Shown one piece after another: positions 37,984 through 45,397 of a stretch of 64,000 bases of DNA (its first letter is position 1; each line of letters opens with the position of its first letter). Location: NCBI RefSeq assembly GCF_028369135.1, contig NZ_JAPWHW010000007.1, positions 62,001 through 126,000 on the forward strand. The letters run 5' to 3'. The notes below the pieces were generated by a model. It ran no database searches. It saw nothing but the letters and a program-made list of their open reading frames with translations, and was not told the origin of the DNA. Both the position numbers and the translations under genes were made by a program. The DNA is from Roseovarius sp. ZX-A-9. Lineage in GTDB: Bacteria > Pseudomonadota > Alphaproteobacteria > Rhodobacterales > Rhodobacteraceae.

Positions 37984-39039
37984 TTACGACGCCGACGAAA
38001 AGCCCTCGATCAACTGTCGCAGGCCGATCATCGCGCCGATGAAGATCGCGCCCAGTGTCAGCGGCGCGCCCAGCGCCAGCACCGACATCGCCGAAATCCC
38101 CTGTCCGATGGTGCAGCCCAGCGCAAGGACCGCTCCGCCCCCCATCAGGACCGCGCCGAGGATCTGGCGCTTCAACTCGCGCGGATCCTCGCAGGCTTCC
38201 CAGCGGAAACGCCCCTTGATCAGGCTGCCGGCAAAAGCCCCCGCCAGCACGCCCGCGACCGAGCCGATGCCGAAACTGATGCCGCCGCCGCTGGAGGTCA
38301 TGACAAACAGCACGGTTTCGCCCAGCGGAGCGGTAAAGGTGTGGCTGAGAACGGCCTGCGCGCCAAATCCGGTATCGGCCACCCATTGCGTGCCGATCCA
38401 GCCCGTGGCGACCGCGACCGCCACGACGGCGGCCCAGAAAAGCGTCGCGCGCTCGGCCAGAAACGCTCGTGACCAGATTGCCGCCAGCGTGAATGCCGCA
38501 CAGATCGCCAGCCCTGCCGCGTTGGCCGCGACACCACCCGACGGCGCGATCAGGTCGGCATAACTGCGCGCGCCGGTGTGCAGCGTCGTGGCGTCGACCA
38601 GCGCCACGCGCAGCTGCGCCAGCGGCCCCGAAAGCGCCACATAGGCCGCGATGCCCATCACCAGCACAATGACGAAAGACCGCAGGTCACCGCCCCCCGC
38701 GCGTGCCAGCGCGCCCAGCCCGCAATTGCCCGCCAGCGACATGCCATAACCAAAAAGCAGCCCGCCGACGACATGCGCCAGCGGCGAAAACGCGGCGAGG
38801 TGGTAGATGGTTTGCGACGGGTCGAGCAGCCCCAGCAGCGCCGCAAGAAAGGACAGCACACCGGCAAGGCCGATCGCCAGCCCCCACATGCGCAGCCGGG
38901 TATCGCTGCCCTGATAGAGAAAATCCTCGATCGCGCCGAGGGTACAGAACCGCCCAAGCCGGGACGCCAGCCCCAGCAGCACACCACCGCCAAATCCGAT
39001 AAGCGCCACAAGCCAGGCGTCAGGCAGGCTGTCGAGCAT
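37984..39039 (-). CDS. YeeE/YedE-family (TsuA-like) sulfur transporter, soxSR-linked
   Basis: A 351-residue integral membrane protein with about nine helices. The three cysteines that line the thiosulfate path in the studied TsuA/YeeE transporters have counterparts at Cys32 (GRFC), Cys106 (AGNCG) and Cys309 (ALGCTIG). Thiosulfate or another sulfur anion uptake is therefore likely. It follows soxR by 27 bases on the same strand, so it is the third gene of a soxS-soxR-yeeE unit and probably under SoxR control. Confidence 0.87.
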   Translation of the reverse strand: MLDSLPDAWLVALIGFGGGVLLGLASRLGRFCTLGAIEDFLYQGSDTRLRMWGLAIGLAGVLSFLAALLGLLDPSQTIYHLAAFSPLAHVVGGLLFGYGMSLAGNCGLGALARAGGGDLRSFVIVLVMGIAAYVALSGPLAQLRVALVDATTLHTGARSYADLIAPSGGVAANAAGLAICAAFTLAAIWSRAFLAERATLFWAAVVAVAVATGWIGTQWVADTGFGAQAVLSHTFTAPLGETVLFVMTSSGGGISFGIGSVAGVLAGAFAGSLIKGRFRWEACEDPRELKRQILGAVLMGGGAVLALGCTIGQGISAMSVLALGAPLTLGAIFIGAMIGLRQLIEGFSSAS

Positions 39040-39066
39040 GGCTTGGCCCCTCCTCCGGGCCCGTCG

Positions 39067-39402
39067 CTAGCTGTCCTTGCAAAAGAGGTCGTAGACGACC
39101 TCCAGAATTTGCACCGCGCGGCGATCTTTCAGACTGTAATAGATCACCTTGCCCTCGCGGCGCGGTGTCACCAGCCCCTCGCTGCGCAGGCGCGACAATT
39201 GTTGCGAAACCGCCGCCTGCCGGGCCGAGAGCAATCTTTCCAGCTCGGTCACGGATTTCTCGCCGGTGGCAAGGTGGCACAGGATCATCAACCGGCCCTC
39301 GTGGCTGATCGCCTTGAGGAAATTGGACGCCTCGCAGGCGTTGCGCATCATCCGGTCCAGCTCGGGCTCGGAGAGATCATCGCGAATGACAGGCAGGTTC
39401 AT
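39067..39402 (-). CDS. soxR: ArsR-family repressor SoxR of sulfur oxidation
   Basis: A 111-residue winged-helix repressor, with the recognition helix around RQAAVSQQLSRLRSEGLV. Cys42 (LCHL) and Cys108 (FCKD), 66 residues apart, coincide with the disulfide/polysulfide-forming pair of the persulfide sensors BigR (42/108) and SqrR (41/107). Reactive sulfane sulfur is therefore the likely signal that releases DNA. In Paracoccus and relatives SoxR represses sox genes at the soxS-soxV and soxW-soxX gaps. The ATG MNLPVIRDD is chosen over a start ten codons upstream. Confidence 0.9.
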   Translation of the reverse strand: MNLPVIRDDLSEPELDRMMRNACEASNFLKAISHEGRLMILCHLATGEKSVTELERLLSARQAAVSQQLSRLRSEGLVTPRREGKVIYYSLKDRRAVQILEVVYDLFCKDS

Positions 39403-39514
39403 GATCGAAGTTCCAGTCGGTCTAACGTCCACCTGATGATAGGCATCCGAACAGAATCGCGCAAATCTCTGATATTTGTTTTTCCGGAACTGCGGCTATT
39501 GCCGCACGGGTGCC

Positions 39515-39886
39515 TCATTGCTCCGGCACCGCGGCGATGTTGTGGGCGTCCAGCAGACGCCCCAGCAGAAACCAGAAGAACTCGTCGCCGTTATAGCCTT
39601 CCATGCGGCCCAGTTCCTGCCCGTCCTCGACCAGAACGAATGTCGGCGTGAACACCGGCCGCGAGGTAAAGTTGATATCTTCGGGCAGATCGCGCAGATC
39701 CACCCGGCGCAGCGGCGCGCGGCGCCCCTCAGCCGTTCTTGGATAGATATCAGACAGTTCGGCGTCCCAGCGTTCGCACCAATGGCACCCGGCCTGCTCG
39801 ACCATGATCAGCTCTGCCGCGCGGAGCGGCAATATCGCGCCCAGCGACAATACGCAGGCAACAACGGACATTCGCGCCCAATTCAT
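39515..39886 (-). CDS. soxS: SoxS, periplasmic thioredoxin-like protein
   Basis: A 123-residue exported thioredoxin-fold protein: signal peptide to about residue 24 (LRAAE) and active site GCHWCERWD. In Paracoccus SoxS reduces SoxY to keep it active and is encoded beside soxR. The ATG giving the signal peptide is used. It is divergent from soxV across 79 bases that carry an AT-rich inverted repeat, and 112 bases separate it from soxR on the same strand. Confidence 0.85.
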   Translation of the reverse strand: MNWARMSVVACVLSLGAILPLRAAELIMVEQAGCHWCERWDAELSDIYPRTAEGRRAPLRRVDLRDLPEDINFTSRPVFTPTFVLVEDGQELGRMEGYNGDEFFWFLLGRLLDAHNIAAVPEQ

Positions 39887-39911
39887 CTCGGCTCCTGTTG
39901 ACGCTGCGGTT

Positions 39912-39935
39912 AAATATATAATAACTTGAATATGT
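39912..39935. promoter_or_regulatory. Candidate SoxR operator between soxS and soxV (weak match)
   Basis: AAATATAT-N8-GAATATGT has the 8-N8-8 layout of the stronger site upstream of soxX. The arms match as an inverted repeat at 5 of 8 positions, and only the right arm has GAAT. Its position, in the soxS-soxV gap, is where SoxR binds in studied relatives. Confidence 0.45.
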
Positions 39936-39965
39936 ACCTTGATCAAGCGCCCGGGAGGCATAACG

Positions 39966-40703
39966 ATGCTGGACGTCAGTTTTTTCGGGGCCATTCTGGG
40001 CGGGCTGATCGTCTTCTTCTCCCCCTGCGTGCTGCCCATCGTCCCTTTCTACCTTAGCTACATGGCCGGGGCGTCGATGTCAGAAATCAGCGAGGACGGC
40101 GCGCTAGCGCCGGGCGTGCAGCGGCGGGCGTTTCTGGCGTCGATCATGTTCTCGCTGGGGATCATCACCGTTTTCGTGCTGATGGGCGCTGCGGCCTGGG
40201 GGCTGAGTCAGGCGTTTCGCGGCGTGCAGACCGAATTCCGGCTAGTGGCGGCACTGATCGTCTTTATCATGGGCCTGCATTTTCTGGGCGTGCTGCATAT
40301 CAGCTTTCTCAACCGGGTGTTTCAACTGGATGCGGGCGAAACCAAGGGCATGTCGGTGCTGGGCGCCTATGTGGTGGGCTTTGCCTTTGCCGCAGGCTGG
40401 ACGCCCTGTGTGGGCGGGGTGCTGACCGCTGTCATCTTCACTGCCAGCACCGAATCAACCGCGCTGGAGGGGCTGTGGCTGTTGCTGGTCTTTGGTGCTG
40501 CGATGACCGCGCCCTTCGTGATCGCGTCGCTCTTTATCGCGCCATTCCTGCGCTTTGCCGCGCGGTTCCGCAAACACCTGCCCCTAGTCGAAAAGGCGAT
40601 GGGCCTGCTGCTGATCGTTTTCGCAGTTCTTATTGCCACCGACAGTGTTAACTATATCGCGCAATGGATGCTGGAGACGTTCCCGGCCTTCCAGAGCATC
40701 TGA
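39966..40703 (+). CDS. soxV: SoxV, CcdA/DsbD-type thiol electron carrier
   Basis: A 245-residue polytopic protein of the CcdA family with six helices. The two redox cysteines are in FFSPCVLPI and GWTPCVGG. It passes reducing equivalents from cytoplasmic thioredoxin to periplasmic SoxW or SoxS. It has a strong GGGAGG site upstream. First gene of the plus-strand sox run. Confidence 0.93.
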   Translation: MLDVSFFGAILGGLIVFFSPCVLPIVPFYLSYMAGASMSEISEDGALAPGVQRRAFLASIMFSLGIITVFVLMGAAAWGLSQAFRGVQTEFRLVAALIVFIMGLHFLGVLHISFLNRVFQLDAGETKGMSVLGAYVVGFAFAAGWTPCVGGVLTAVIFTASTESTALEGLWLLLVFGAAMTAPFVIASLFIAPFLRFAARFRKHLPLVEKAMGLLLIVFAVLIATDSVNYIAQWMLETFPAFQSI

Positions 40704-40717
40704 TGAGGAGAGGATCG

Positions 40718-41296
40718 ATGAAACGACTAGCCACATTCCTTGCCGCCGCGCTCTTGGCGCTGCCCGCCTTTGCCGTCGAAATCGGCGACGATGGCCTGCA
40801 CAAGACCGACTGGATGCGCGACACGTTCAAGGACCTGCGCGAAGATCTGGCGGATGCAAATGCCGAAGGCAAGCGACTGGTCATCATGGTGGAACAACGC
40901 GGCTGCGTCTATTGCACCAAGATGCACAAGGAGGTTTTCCCTCAGGAAGTGCTCGCTTCCTACATCCGCGAGAATTTCTTTGTCGTGCAGATGAACCTTC
41001 ACGGCGATGTGGAGGTCACGGATTTTGACGGCGAGGTTCTGAGCGAGAAACAGGCCGTGGGCAAATGGGGATTGCTGTTCACGCCATCGATCCTGTTCCT
41101 GCCCGAAGAGGTTGCAGAGGATCAGAGCGCCTCGGAGGCGGCAGTCGCCCTGATGCCCGGCGCCTTCGCTCTGGGGACAACTCTGGACATGTTCACATGG
41201 GTGAATGAAAAGCGCTACGAGCTTGATAACGGAGAAGATTTCCAACGTTACCACGCGCGGCGCATACAGGAACGCAACGACGGCTCTACCGACTGA
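40718..41296 (+). CDS. soxW: SoxW, periplasmic thioredoxin-like protein
   Basis: A 192-residue exported thioredoxin-fold protein with signal peptide to about residue 19 (LPAFA) and active site EQRGCVYCTKMHKEVF. It accepts electrons from SoxV, whose gene ends 14 bases upstream. The usual helices around WGLLFTPSILFLPE complete the fold. In Paracoccus SoxW is dispensable, but it keeps sox thiols reduced. Confidence 0.9.
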   Translation: MKRLATFLAAALLALPAFAVEIGDDGLHKTDWMRDTFKDLREDLADANAEGKRLVIMVEQRGCVYCTKMHKEVFPQEVLASYIRENFFVVQMNLHGDVEVTDFDGEVLSEKQAVGKWGLLFTPSILFLPEEVAEDQSASEAAVALMPGAFALGTTLDMFTWVNEKRYELDNGEDFQRYHARRIQERNDGSTD

Positions 41297-41317
41297 GCGC
41301 CGGTGCGGCCGGGAAAG

Positions 41318-41341
41318 ATAAATTCAAAAATGCGAATTTAT
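41318..41341. promoter_or_regulatory. Candidate SoxR operator upstream of soxX
   Basis: ATAAATTC-N8-GAATTTAT is a perfect 8-bp inverted repeat separated by 8 bases (AAAAATGC), i.e. ATTC-N8-GAAT at its core. AT-rich arms stand out in GC-rich surroundings. It lies in the soxW-soxX gap, the second place where SoxR binds in studied relatives, and directly upstream of a candidate promoter. Confidence 0.72.
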
Positions 41342-41343
41342 AG

Positions 41344-41373
41344 TTGATCGCGCCGCGCCCCCTGCCCTAGAGT
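41344..41373 (+). promoter_or_regulatory. Candidate soxX promoter
   Basis: TTGATC (-35, 41344-41349) and TAGAGT (-10, 41368-41373) with an 18-base spacer sit directly after the inverted repeat. Start of transcription would fall near 41380, about 35 bases before soxX. Confidence 0.4.
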
Positions 41374-41414
41374 AGCTCACAAACAAGACAACAAATTGTG
41401 TTGCGGGAGGACGC

Positions 41415-41888
41415 ATGAGAAAATCCATTCTAGCTGCGATGGCGCTGGCGCTGTCGGCCGGGGGGTCTGCCGCTGGCGAGATCGCCCCGAGCCAGGTCAA
41501 ATTCGAAGATGGCGCGGTGGCGACTTCGCTGACCGGCGTCCCGGGCGACGCTGCCGAAGGGCGCAAGATCGTCGGTAGCAAGAAGTTGGGCAATTGCGTG
41601 GCGTGCCACGTGGTATCCGAACAGGCCGAGGTGCCCTTCCAGGGCGAGATCGGCCCGCCGCTGGACGGGGCCGGCGATCGCTGGAGCGAGGCCGAACTGC
41701 GCGGCATCGTGGCCAACGCCAAGATGATGTTCGAAGGCTCGATGATGCCTTCCTTCTACAAGACCGAAGGCTTTATCCGTCCGGGTAAGGCCTATACCGG
41801 CAAGGCCGCCGATGACACGTTCGGGCCGCTTTTGACGGCACAGCAGATCGAAAACGTCGTGGCCTATCTGGGCACGCTCAAGGAATGA
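41415..41888 (+). CDS. soxX: SoxX, monohaem cytochrome subunit of SoxXA
   Basis: A 157-residue exported c-type cytochrome. Signal peptide to about residue 20; haem motif CVACH at 61-65; axial Met expected in the MMPSFYKTEGF segment. With SoxA it couples thiosulfate oxidatively to the SoxY cysteine. Start of the soxXYZA run, with a GGGAGG site before the ATG. Confidence 0.95.
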   Translation: MRKSILAAMALALSAGGSAAGEIAPSQVKFEDGAVATSLTGVPGDAAEGRKIVGSKKLGNCVACHVVSEQAEVPFQGEIGPPLDGAGDRWSEAELRGIVANAKMMFEGSMMPSFYKTEGFIRPGKAYTGKAADDTFGPLLTAQQIENVVAYLGTLKE

Positions 41889-41928
41889 CCGGCCTGCAAC
41901 ACAAGGTTCAAGTTCAGGAGATGAAAAC

Positions 41929-42348
41929 ATGGAACTGACACGACGCAACGCGATGATCCTCGGTGCCGGGGCCATCGTCGCCACCGGTCTGCCGCTGACC
42001 GCCGCCGCCGCTGCCGGGGATGAAGAAATCGCGGCATTCACCGGCGGTGCGGAAATTGGCAGCACGGGGGTTACCCTGACTGCGCCCGAGATTGCCGAAA
42101 ACGGCAACACAGTGCCGATCGAGGTGTCTGCCCCCGGTGCCACCGCTATCATGGTGCTGGCGCTCGGCAACCCGACGCCGCCTGTCGCCACTTTTAATTT
42201 CGGCCCGCTCGCAGCTTCGCAATCGGCCTCCACGCGCATCCGTCTGGCGGGCACGCAGGACGTTGTCGCAATTGCCAAGCTTGCAGATGGGTCGTTCGCC
42301 CGCGCATCGAGCACGGTCAAGGTCACAATCGGCGGCTGCGGCGGCTGA
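41929..42348 (+). CDS. soxY: SoxY, sulfur carrier subunit
   Basis: A 139-residue exported carrier protein with a twin-arginine type leader (LTRRNAMILGAG) and the diagnostic C-terminal GGCGG, whose Cys carries the growing sulfur chain. It forms SoxYZ with the next gene product; SoxZ lacks a signal peptide and is presumably exported as a complex. The gene overlaps nothing and follows soxX by 40 bases. Confidence 0.96.
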   Translation: MELTRRNAMILGAGAIVATGLPLTAAAAAGDEEIAAFTGGAEIGSTGVTLTAPEIAENGNTVPIEVSAPGATAIMVLALGNPTPPVATFNFGPLAASQSASTRIRLAGTQDVVAIAKLADGSFARASSTVKVTIGGCGG

Positions 42349-42370
42349 TAGGTTCAAGGAGAAACATGAA

Positions 42371-42700
42371 ATGGCCAAAGGTGTAAAACCCCGCGTCAAA
42401 GTCCCCAAGACTGCCGCTGCCGGCGAGGCGATCACGATCAAGACGCTGATCAGCCACAAGATGGAAAGCGGTCAGCGCAAGGATGGTGACGGCAACCCGA
42501 TCCCGCGTTCGATCATCAACCGCTTTACTTGCGATTTCAACGGCGAGAATGTCGTGGATATCAAGATGGAGCCCGCAATTTCGACCAACCCGTTCTTCGA
42601 GTTTGAAGCGACTGTACCGGAAAGCGGCGAATTCCAGTTTACCTGGTACGATGATGACGGATCGGTCTACGAGACGGCCAAGAAAATCGCCGTCGAATAG
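42371..42700 (+). CDS. soxZ: SoxZ, sulfur carrier partner subunit
   Basis: A 109-residue immunoglobulin-like protein without signal peptide, with the SoxZ segments GEAITIKTLISHKMESGQR and NPFFEFEATVPESGE. It binds SoxY and is carried across the membrane with it. It lies 22 bases after soxY. Confidence 0.95.
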   Translation: MAKGVKPRVKVPKTAAAGEAITIKTLISHKMESGQRKDGDGNPIPRSIINRFTCDFNGENVVDIKMEPAISTNPFFEFEATVPESGEFQFTWYDDDGSVYETAKKIAVE

Positions 42701-42728
42701 ACGCCGGGCATCGATGGGAGGAACGATA

Positions 42729-43583
42729 ATGATAAAAAAGACTAGGGCCCTGAGCGCAATCGGCGCGCTGGTGCTGGCGGCAACGCCCGCACTGGCGGAT
42801 CCGGTGGATGCAACGCTGATCCTCAACGAAGAGACCGAGATGGTCACGCGCACCGCAGCGCCTGATCATCTTTCGGACACGCTGGACGAGGTGATGTCGG
42901 GCTGGCTGTTTCGCGGGACCGAGACCCGCGCGATGCAGGCGGATGATTTCGACAATCCCGGCATGATCTTTGTCGAACAGGCGATGGATACCTGGGACAC
43001 GGTCGAAGGCACCGAGGACAAATCCTGTGCCTCTTGCCACGAGTCCCCTGATACGATGGCCGGTGTGCGCGCTGTCTATCCCAAGTGGAACGAGGCGGCG
43101 GGCGAGGTTCGCACGCTGGAGATGCAGATCAACGATTGCCGTGAAAACCGCATGGGTGCGGAGAAGTGGAAATACACTGGCGGAACCATGCAGAACATGG
43201 TCGCGCTGATTTCCTCTGTCTCGCGCGGCCTGCCGGTGAATGTGGCGATCGACGGCCCGGTACAGTCCACCTGGGAAAAGGGCAAAGAGCTGTATTATAC
43301 CCGTAATGGTCAGCTGGAACTGAGCTGCGCCAATTGCCACGAAGACAATTACGGCAACATGATCCGCGCCGACCATCTCAGCCAGGGGCAGATCAACGGC
43401 TTTCCGGTCTACCGGCTGAAAAACACCAAGCTCAACGCGGTGCATGCCCGCTTCAAAGGCTGCATCCGTGATACCCGCGCAGAGACCTATAGCCCGGGCA
43501 GCGAAGAATTCATCGCGCTCGAGCTTTATGTCGCGTCGCGCGGCAACGGTCTGTCGGTCGAAGGGCCGTCTATCCGCAACTGA
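42729..43583 (+). CDS. soxA: SoxA, dihaem cytochrome subunit of SoxXA
   Basis: A 284-residue exported cytochrome with signal peptide to about residue 23. There are two haem-binding motifs, CASCH at 100-104 and CANCH at 200-204, and Cys245 in RFKGCIR, the cysteine that carries the persulfide ligand of the catalytic haem. It therefore belongs to the dihaem type of SoxA. It pairs with SoxX. The gene is followed by an intrinsic terminator in the soxA-soxB gap. Confidence 0.95.
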   Translation: MIKKTRALSAIGALVLAATPALADPVDATLILNEETEMVTRTAAPDHLSDTLDEVMSGWLFRGTETRAMQADDFDNPGMIFVEQAMDTWDTVEGTEDKSCASCHESPDTMAGVRAVYPKWNEAAGEVRTLEMQINDCRENRMGAEKWKYTGGTMQNMVALISSVSRGLPVNVAIDGPVQSTWEKGKELYYTRNGQLELSCANCHEDNYGNMIRADHLSQGQINGFPVYRLKNTKLNAVHARFKGCIRDTRAETYSPGSEEFIALELYVASRGNGLSVEGPSIRN

Positions 43584-43590
43584 ACGAACG

Positions 43591-43623
43591 CCCCGCCCGA
43601 GCGATCGGTGCGGGGTGTTTTTT
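43591..43623 (+). terminator. Intrinsic terminator between soxA and soxB
   Basis: CCCCGC-CCGA-GCGA-TCGG-T-GCGGGG forms a 10-bp stem with one bulge and a GCGA tetraloop, followed by TGTTTTTT. It lies 8 bases after the soxA stop and about 50 bases before soxB. Confidence 0.75.
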
Positions 43624-43670
43624 GACCTTAAACATTCAATTTCGCGCATGTGATCGCGCGAGGGAGCCTT

Positions 43671-45371
43671 ATGATGATCTCACGGCGTGACTTTTTGCAG
43701 ACCGGCATGGCGGCAAGCGCGATCCTCGGCGCATCGTCTTTCGGTCAATGGGGCCGTCTGGCTGCGCAACAGGCACTGACGCAGGATCAACTGACCCGGT
43801 TCGACACGTTCGGGAATGTGTCACTGATCCACGTCACGGATATTCACGCCCAGCTGAAGCCGCTCTATTTCCGCGAGCCGTCGATCAACATCGGCGTTGG
43901 CGACAACAAAGGTAAGGTGCCGCATGTGACCGGCGCGGATTTCCGCCGCCTTTACGGGATCGACGATGGCAGCCCCGCGCATTACGCGCTTTCTTCGGGG
44001 GATTTCACGGCATTGGCGCAGGGATATGGCCGCGTCGGCGGACTGGACCGCGTTGCCACCGTGATCAACCAGATCCGCGCGGACCGCCCTGACGCGCTGC
44101 TGCTGGATGGCGGCGACACATGGCATGGCAGCTACACCTGCTACCAGACTGAGGGTCAGGATATGGTCAACGTGATGAACGCGTTGAAACCGGATGCGAT
44201 GACATTCCACTGGGAATTCACGCTGGGCTCTGACCGCGTCAATGAACTGGTCGAGGGGCTGCCCTTTGCGGCCCTTGGTCAGAACATATTCGACGCAGAA
44301 TGGGACGAACCGGCCGAGCTGTTCCCGCCCTACAAGTTTTTCGAGCGCGGCGGCGTCAAGATCGCCGTGATCGGCCAGGCATTCCCCTACATGCCGATTG
44401 CCAATCCCGGCTGGATGTTCCCCGAATACGCCTTCGGCATCCGCGACGAACATATGCAAGAGATGGTGGACGAGGTGCGCGCCCAAGGCGCCGAACTGGT
44501 CGTCCTGCTCAGCCATAACGGCTTTGACGTGGACAAGAAGATGGCCGGTATCGTGACCGGCATCGACGTGATCCTGTCCGGCCACACCCATGATGCGCTG
44601 CCAGAGCCGGTGCTGGTAGGCGAGACGATCATCGTAGCGTCGGGCAGCAACGGCAAATTCGTCAGCCGCGTGGATCTGGACGTGCGCGACGGACGCATGA
44701 TGGGTTTCCGTCACAAGCTGATCCCGATCTTTTCCGACGTGATCGCCCCCGATCCGGAGATGACCGCGCTGATCGACGCGCAGCGCGCTCCCTTTGCCGA
44801 CCAACTGTCAGAGGTGATCGGCCAGACGAGCAGCCTGCTCTACCGGCGCGGCAATTTCAACGGGACTTGGGACGACCTGATCTGTGACGCCCTTCTGTCG
44901 GAACGCGAGGCGGATATCGCGCTTAGCCCCGGCGTGCGTTGGGGGCCGAGCATTCTGCCCGGTCAGGACATCACCCGCGAGGATATCTGGAACGTCACCT
45001 CTATGACCTATGGTCAAGCGTACCGCACTGAAATGACGGGTGAATTCCTGCATGTGGTGCTGGAGGACGTGGCCGACAACCTCTTCAACCCCGATCCCTA
45101 TTATCAGCAGGGCGGCGACATGGTGCGCACCGGCGGGCTGGGCTACCGGATCGACATATCGAAACCGCAGGGCAGCCGGATCACCGATCTCACGCTGCTG
45201 AAAACCGGCGAGGCGATTGATCCGTCCAAGAGCTACGTGATCGCAGGCTGGGCCTCGGTCAACGAGGGCACCGAGGGGCCGATGATCTGGGACGTGGTCG
45301 AGGATCACATCGCCCGGCTGGGCACCGTCACCATCAATCCCAATACCAGCGTCACGGTCACCGGACTGTAA
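43671..45371 (+). CDS. soxB: SoxB, thiosulfohydrolase
   Basis: A 566-residue exported hydrolase of the metallophosphatase/5'-nucleotidase fold, with a twin-arginine type leader (ISRRDFLQTGM). It carries the di-manganese ligands in HVTDIHAQLKP, DGGDTWHGS, and LLSHNG and SGHTHDALP. It hydrolyses the terminal sulfonate from SoxYZ as sulfate. Adjacent ATGs make the exact start ambiguous by one codon. It follows the soxA terminator and precedes soxC by 26 bases. Confidence 0.96.
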   Translation: MMISRRDFLQTGMAASAILGASSFGQWGRLAAQQALTQDQLTRFDTFGNVSLIHVTDIHAQLKPLYFREPSINIGVGDNKGKVPHVTGADFRRLYGIDDGSPAHYALSSGDFTALAQGYGRVGGLDRVATVINQIRADRPDALLLDGGDTWHGSYTCYQTEGQDMVNVMNALKPDAMTFHWEFTLGSDRVNELVEGLPFAALGQNIFDAEWDEPAELFPPYKFFERGGVKIAVIGQAFPYMPIANPGWMFPEYAFGIRDEHMQEMVDEVRAQGAELVVLLSHNGFDVDKKMAGIVTGIDVILSGHTHDALPEPVLVGETIIVASGSNGKFVSRVDLDVRDGRMMGFRHKLIPIFSDVIAPDPEMTALIDAQRAPFADQLSEVIGQTSSLLYRRGNFNGTWDDLICDALLSEREADIALSPGVRWGPSILPGQDITREDIWNVTSMTYGQAYRTEMTGEFLHVVLEDVADNLFNPDPYYQQGGDMVRTGGLGYRIDISKPQGSRITDLTLLKTGEAIDPSKSYVIAGWASVNEGTEGPMIWDVVEDHIARLGTVTINPNTSVTVTGL

Positions 45372-45397
45372 ATGCACAGGACAAGGAGGCATCAGCC

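Noticed and set aside
39462..39478. CAAAT-N7-ATTTG inverted repeat in the soxS-soxR gap as a further SoxR operator.
   Set aside because: Arms and spacer differ from the ATTC-N8-GAAT pattern of the other sites; five-base arms are too short to argue for.
39938..39947. CTTGATCAAG, a perfect 10-bp palindrome in the soxV leader, as FNR box.
   Set aside because: FNR-type boxes need a 4-base spacer between TTGAT and ATCAA. This one has none, so it is probably chance next to the ribosome binding site.
43634..43649. ATTC-AATTTCGC-GCAT upstream of soxB as a SoxR operator.
   Set aside because: Only the left arm fits; the right arm is GCAT rather than GAAT and there is no wider symmetry.
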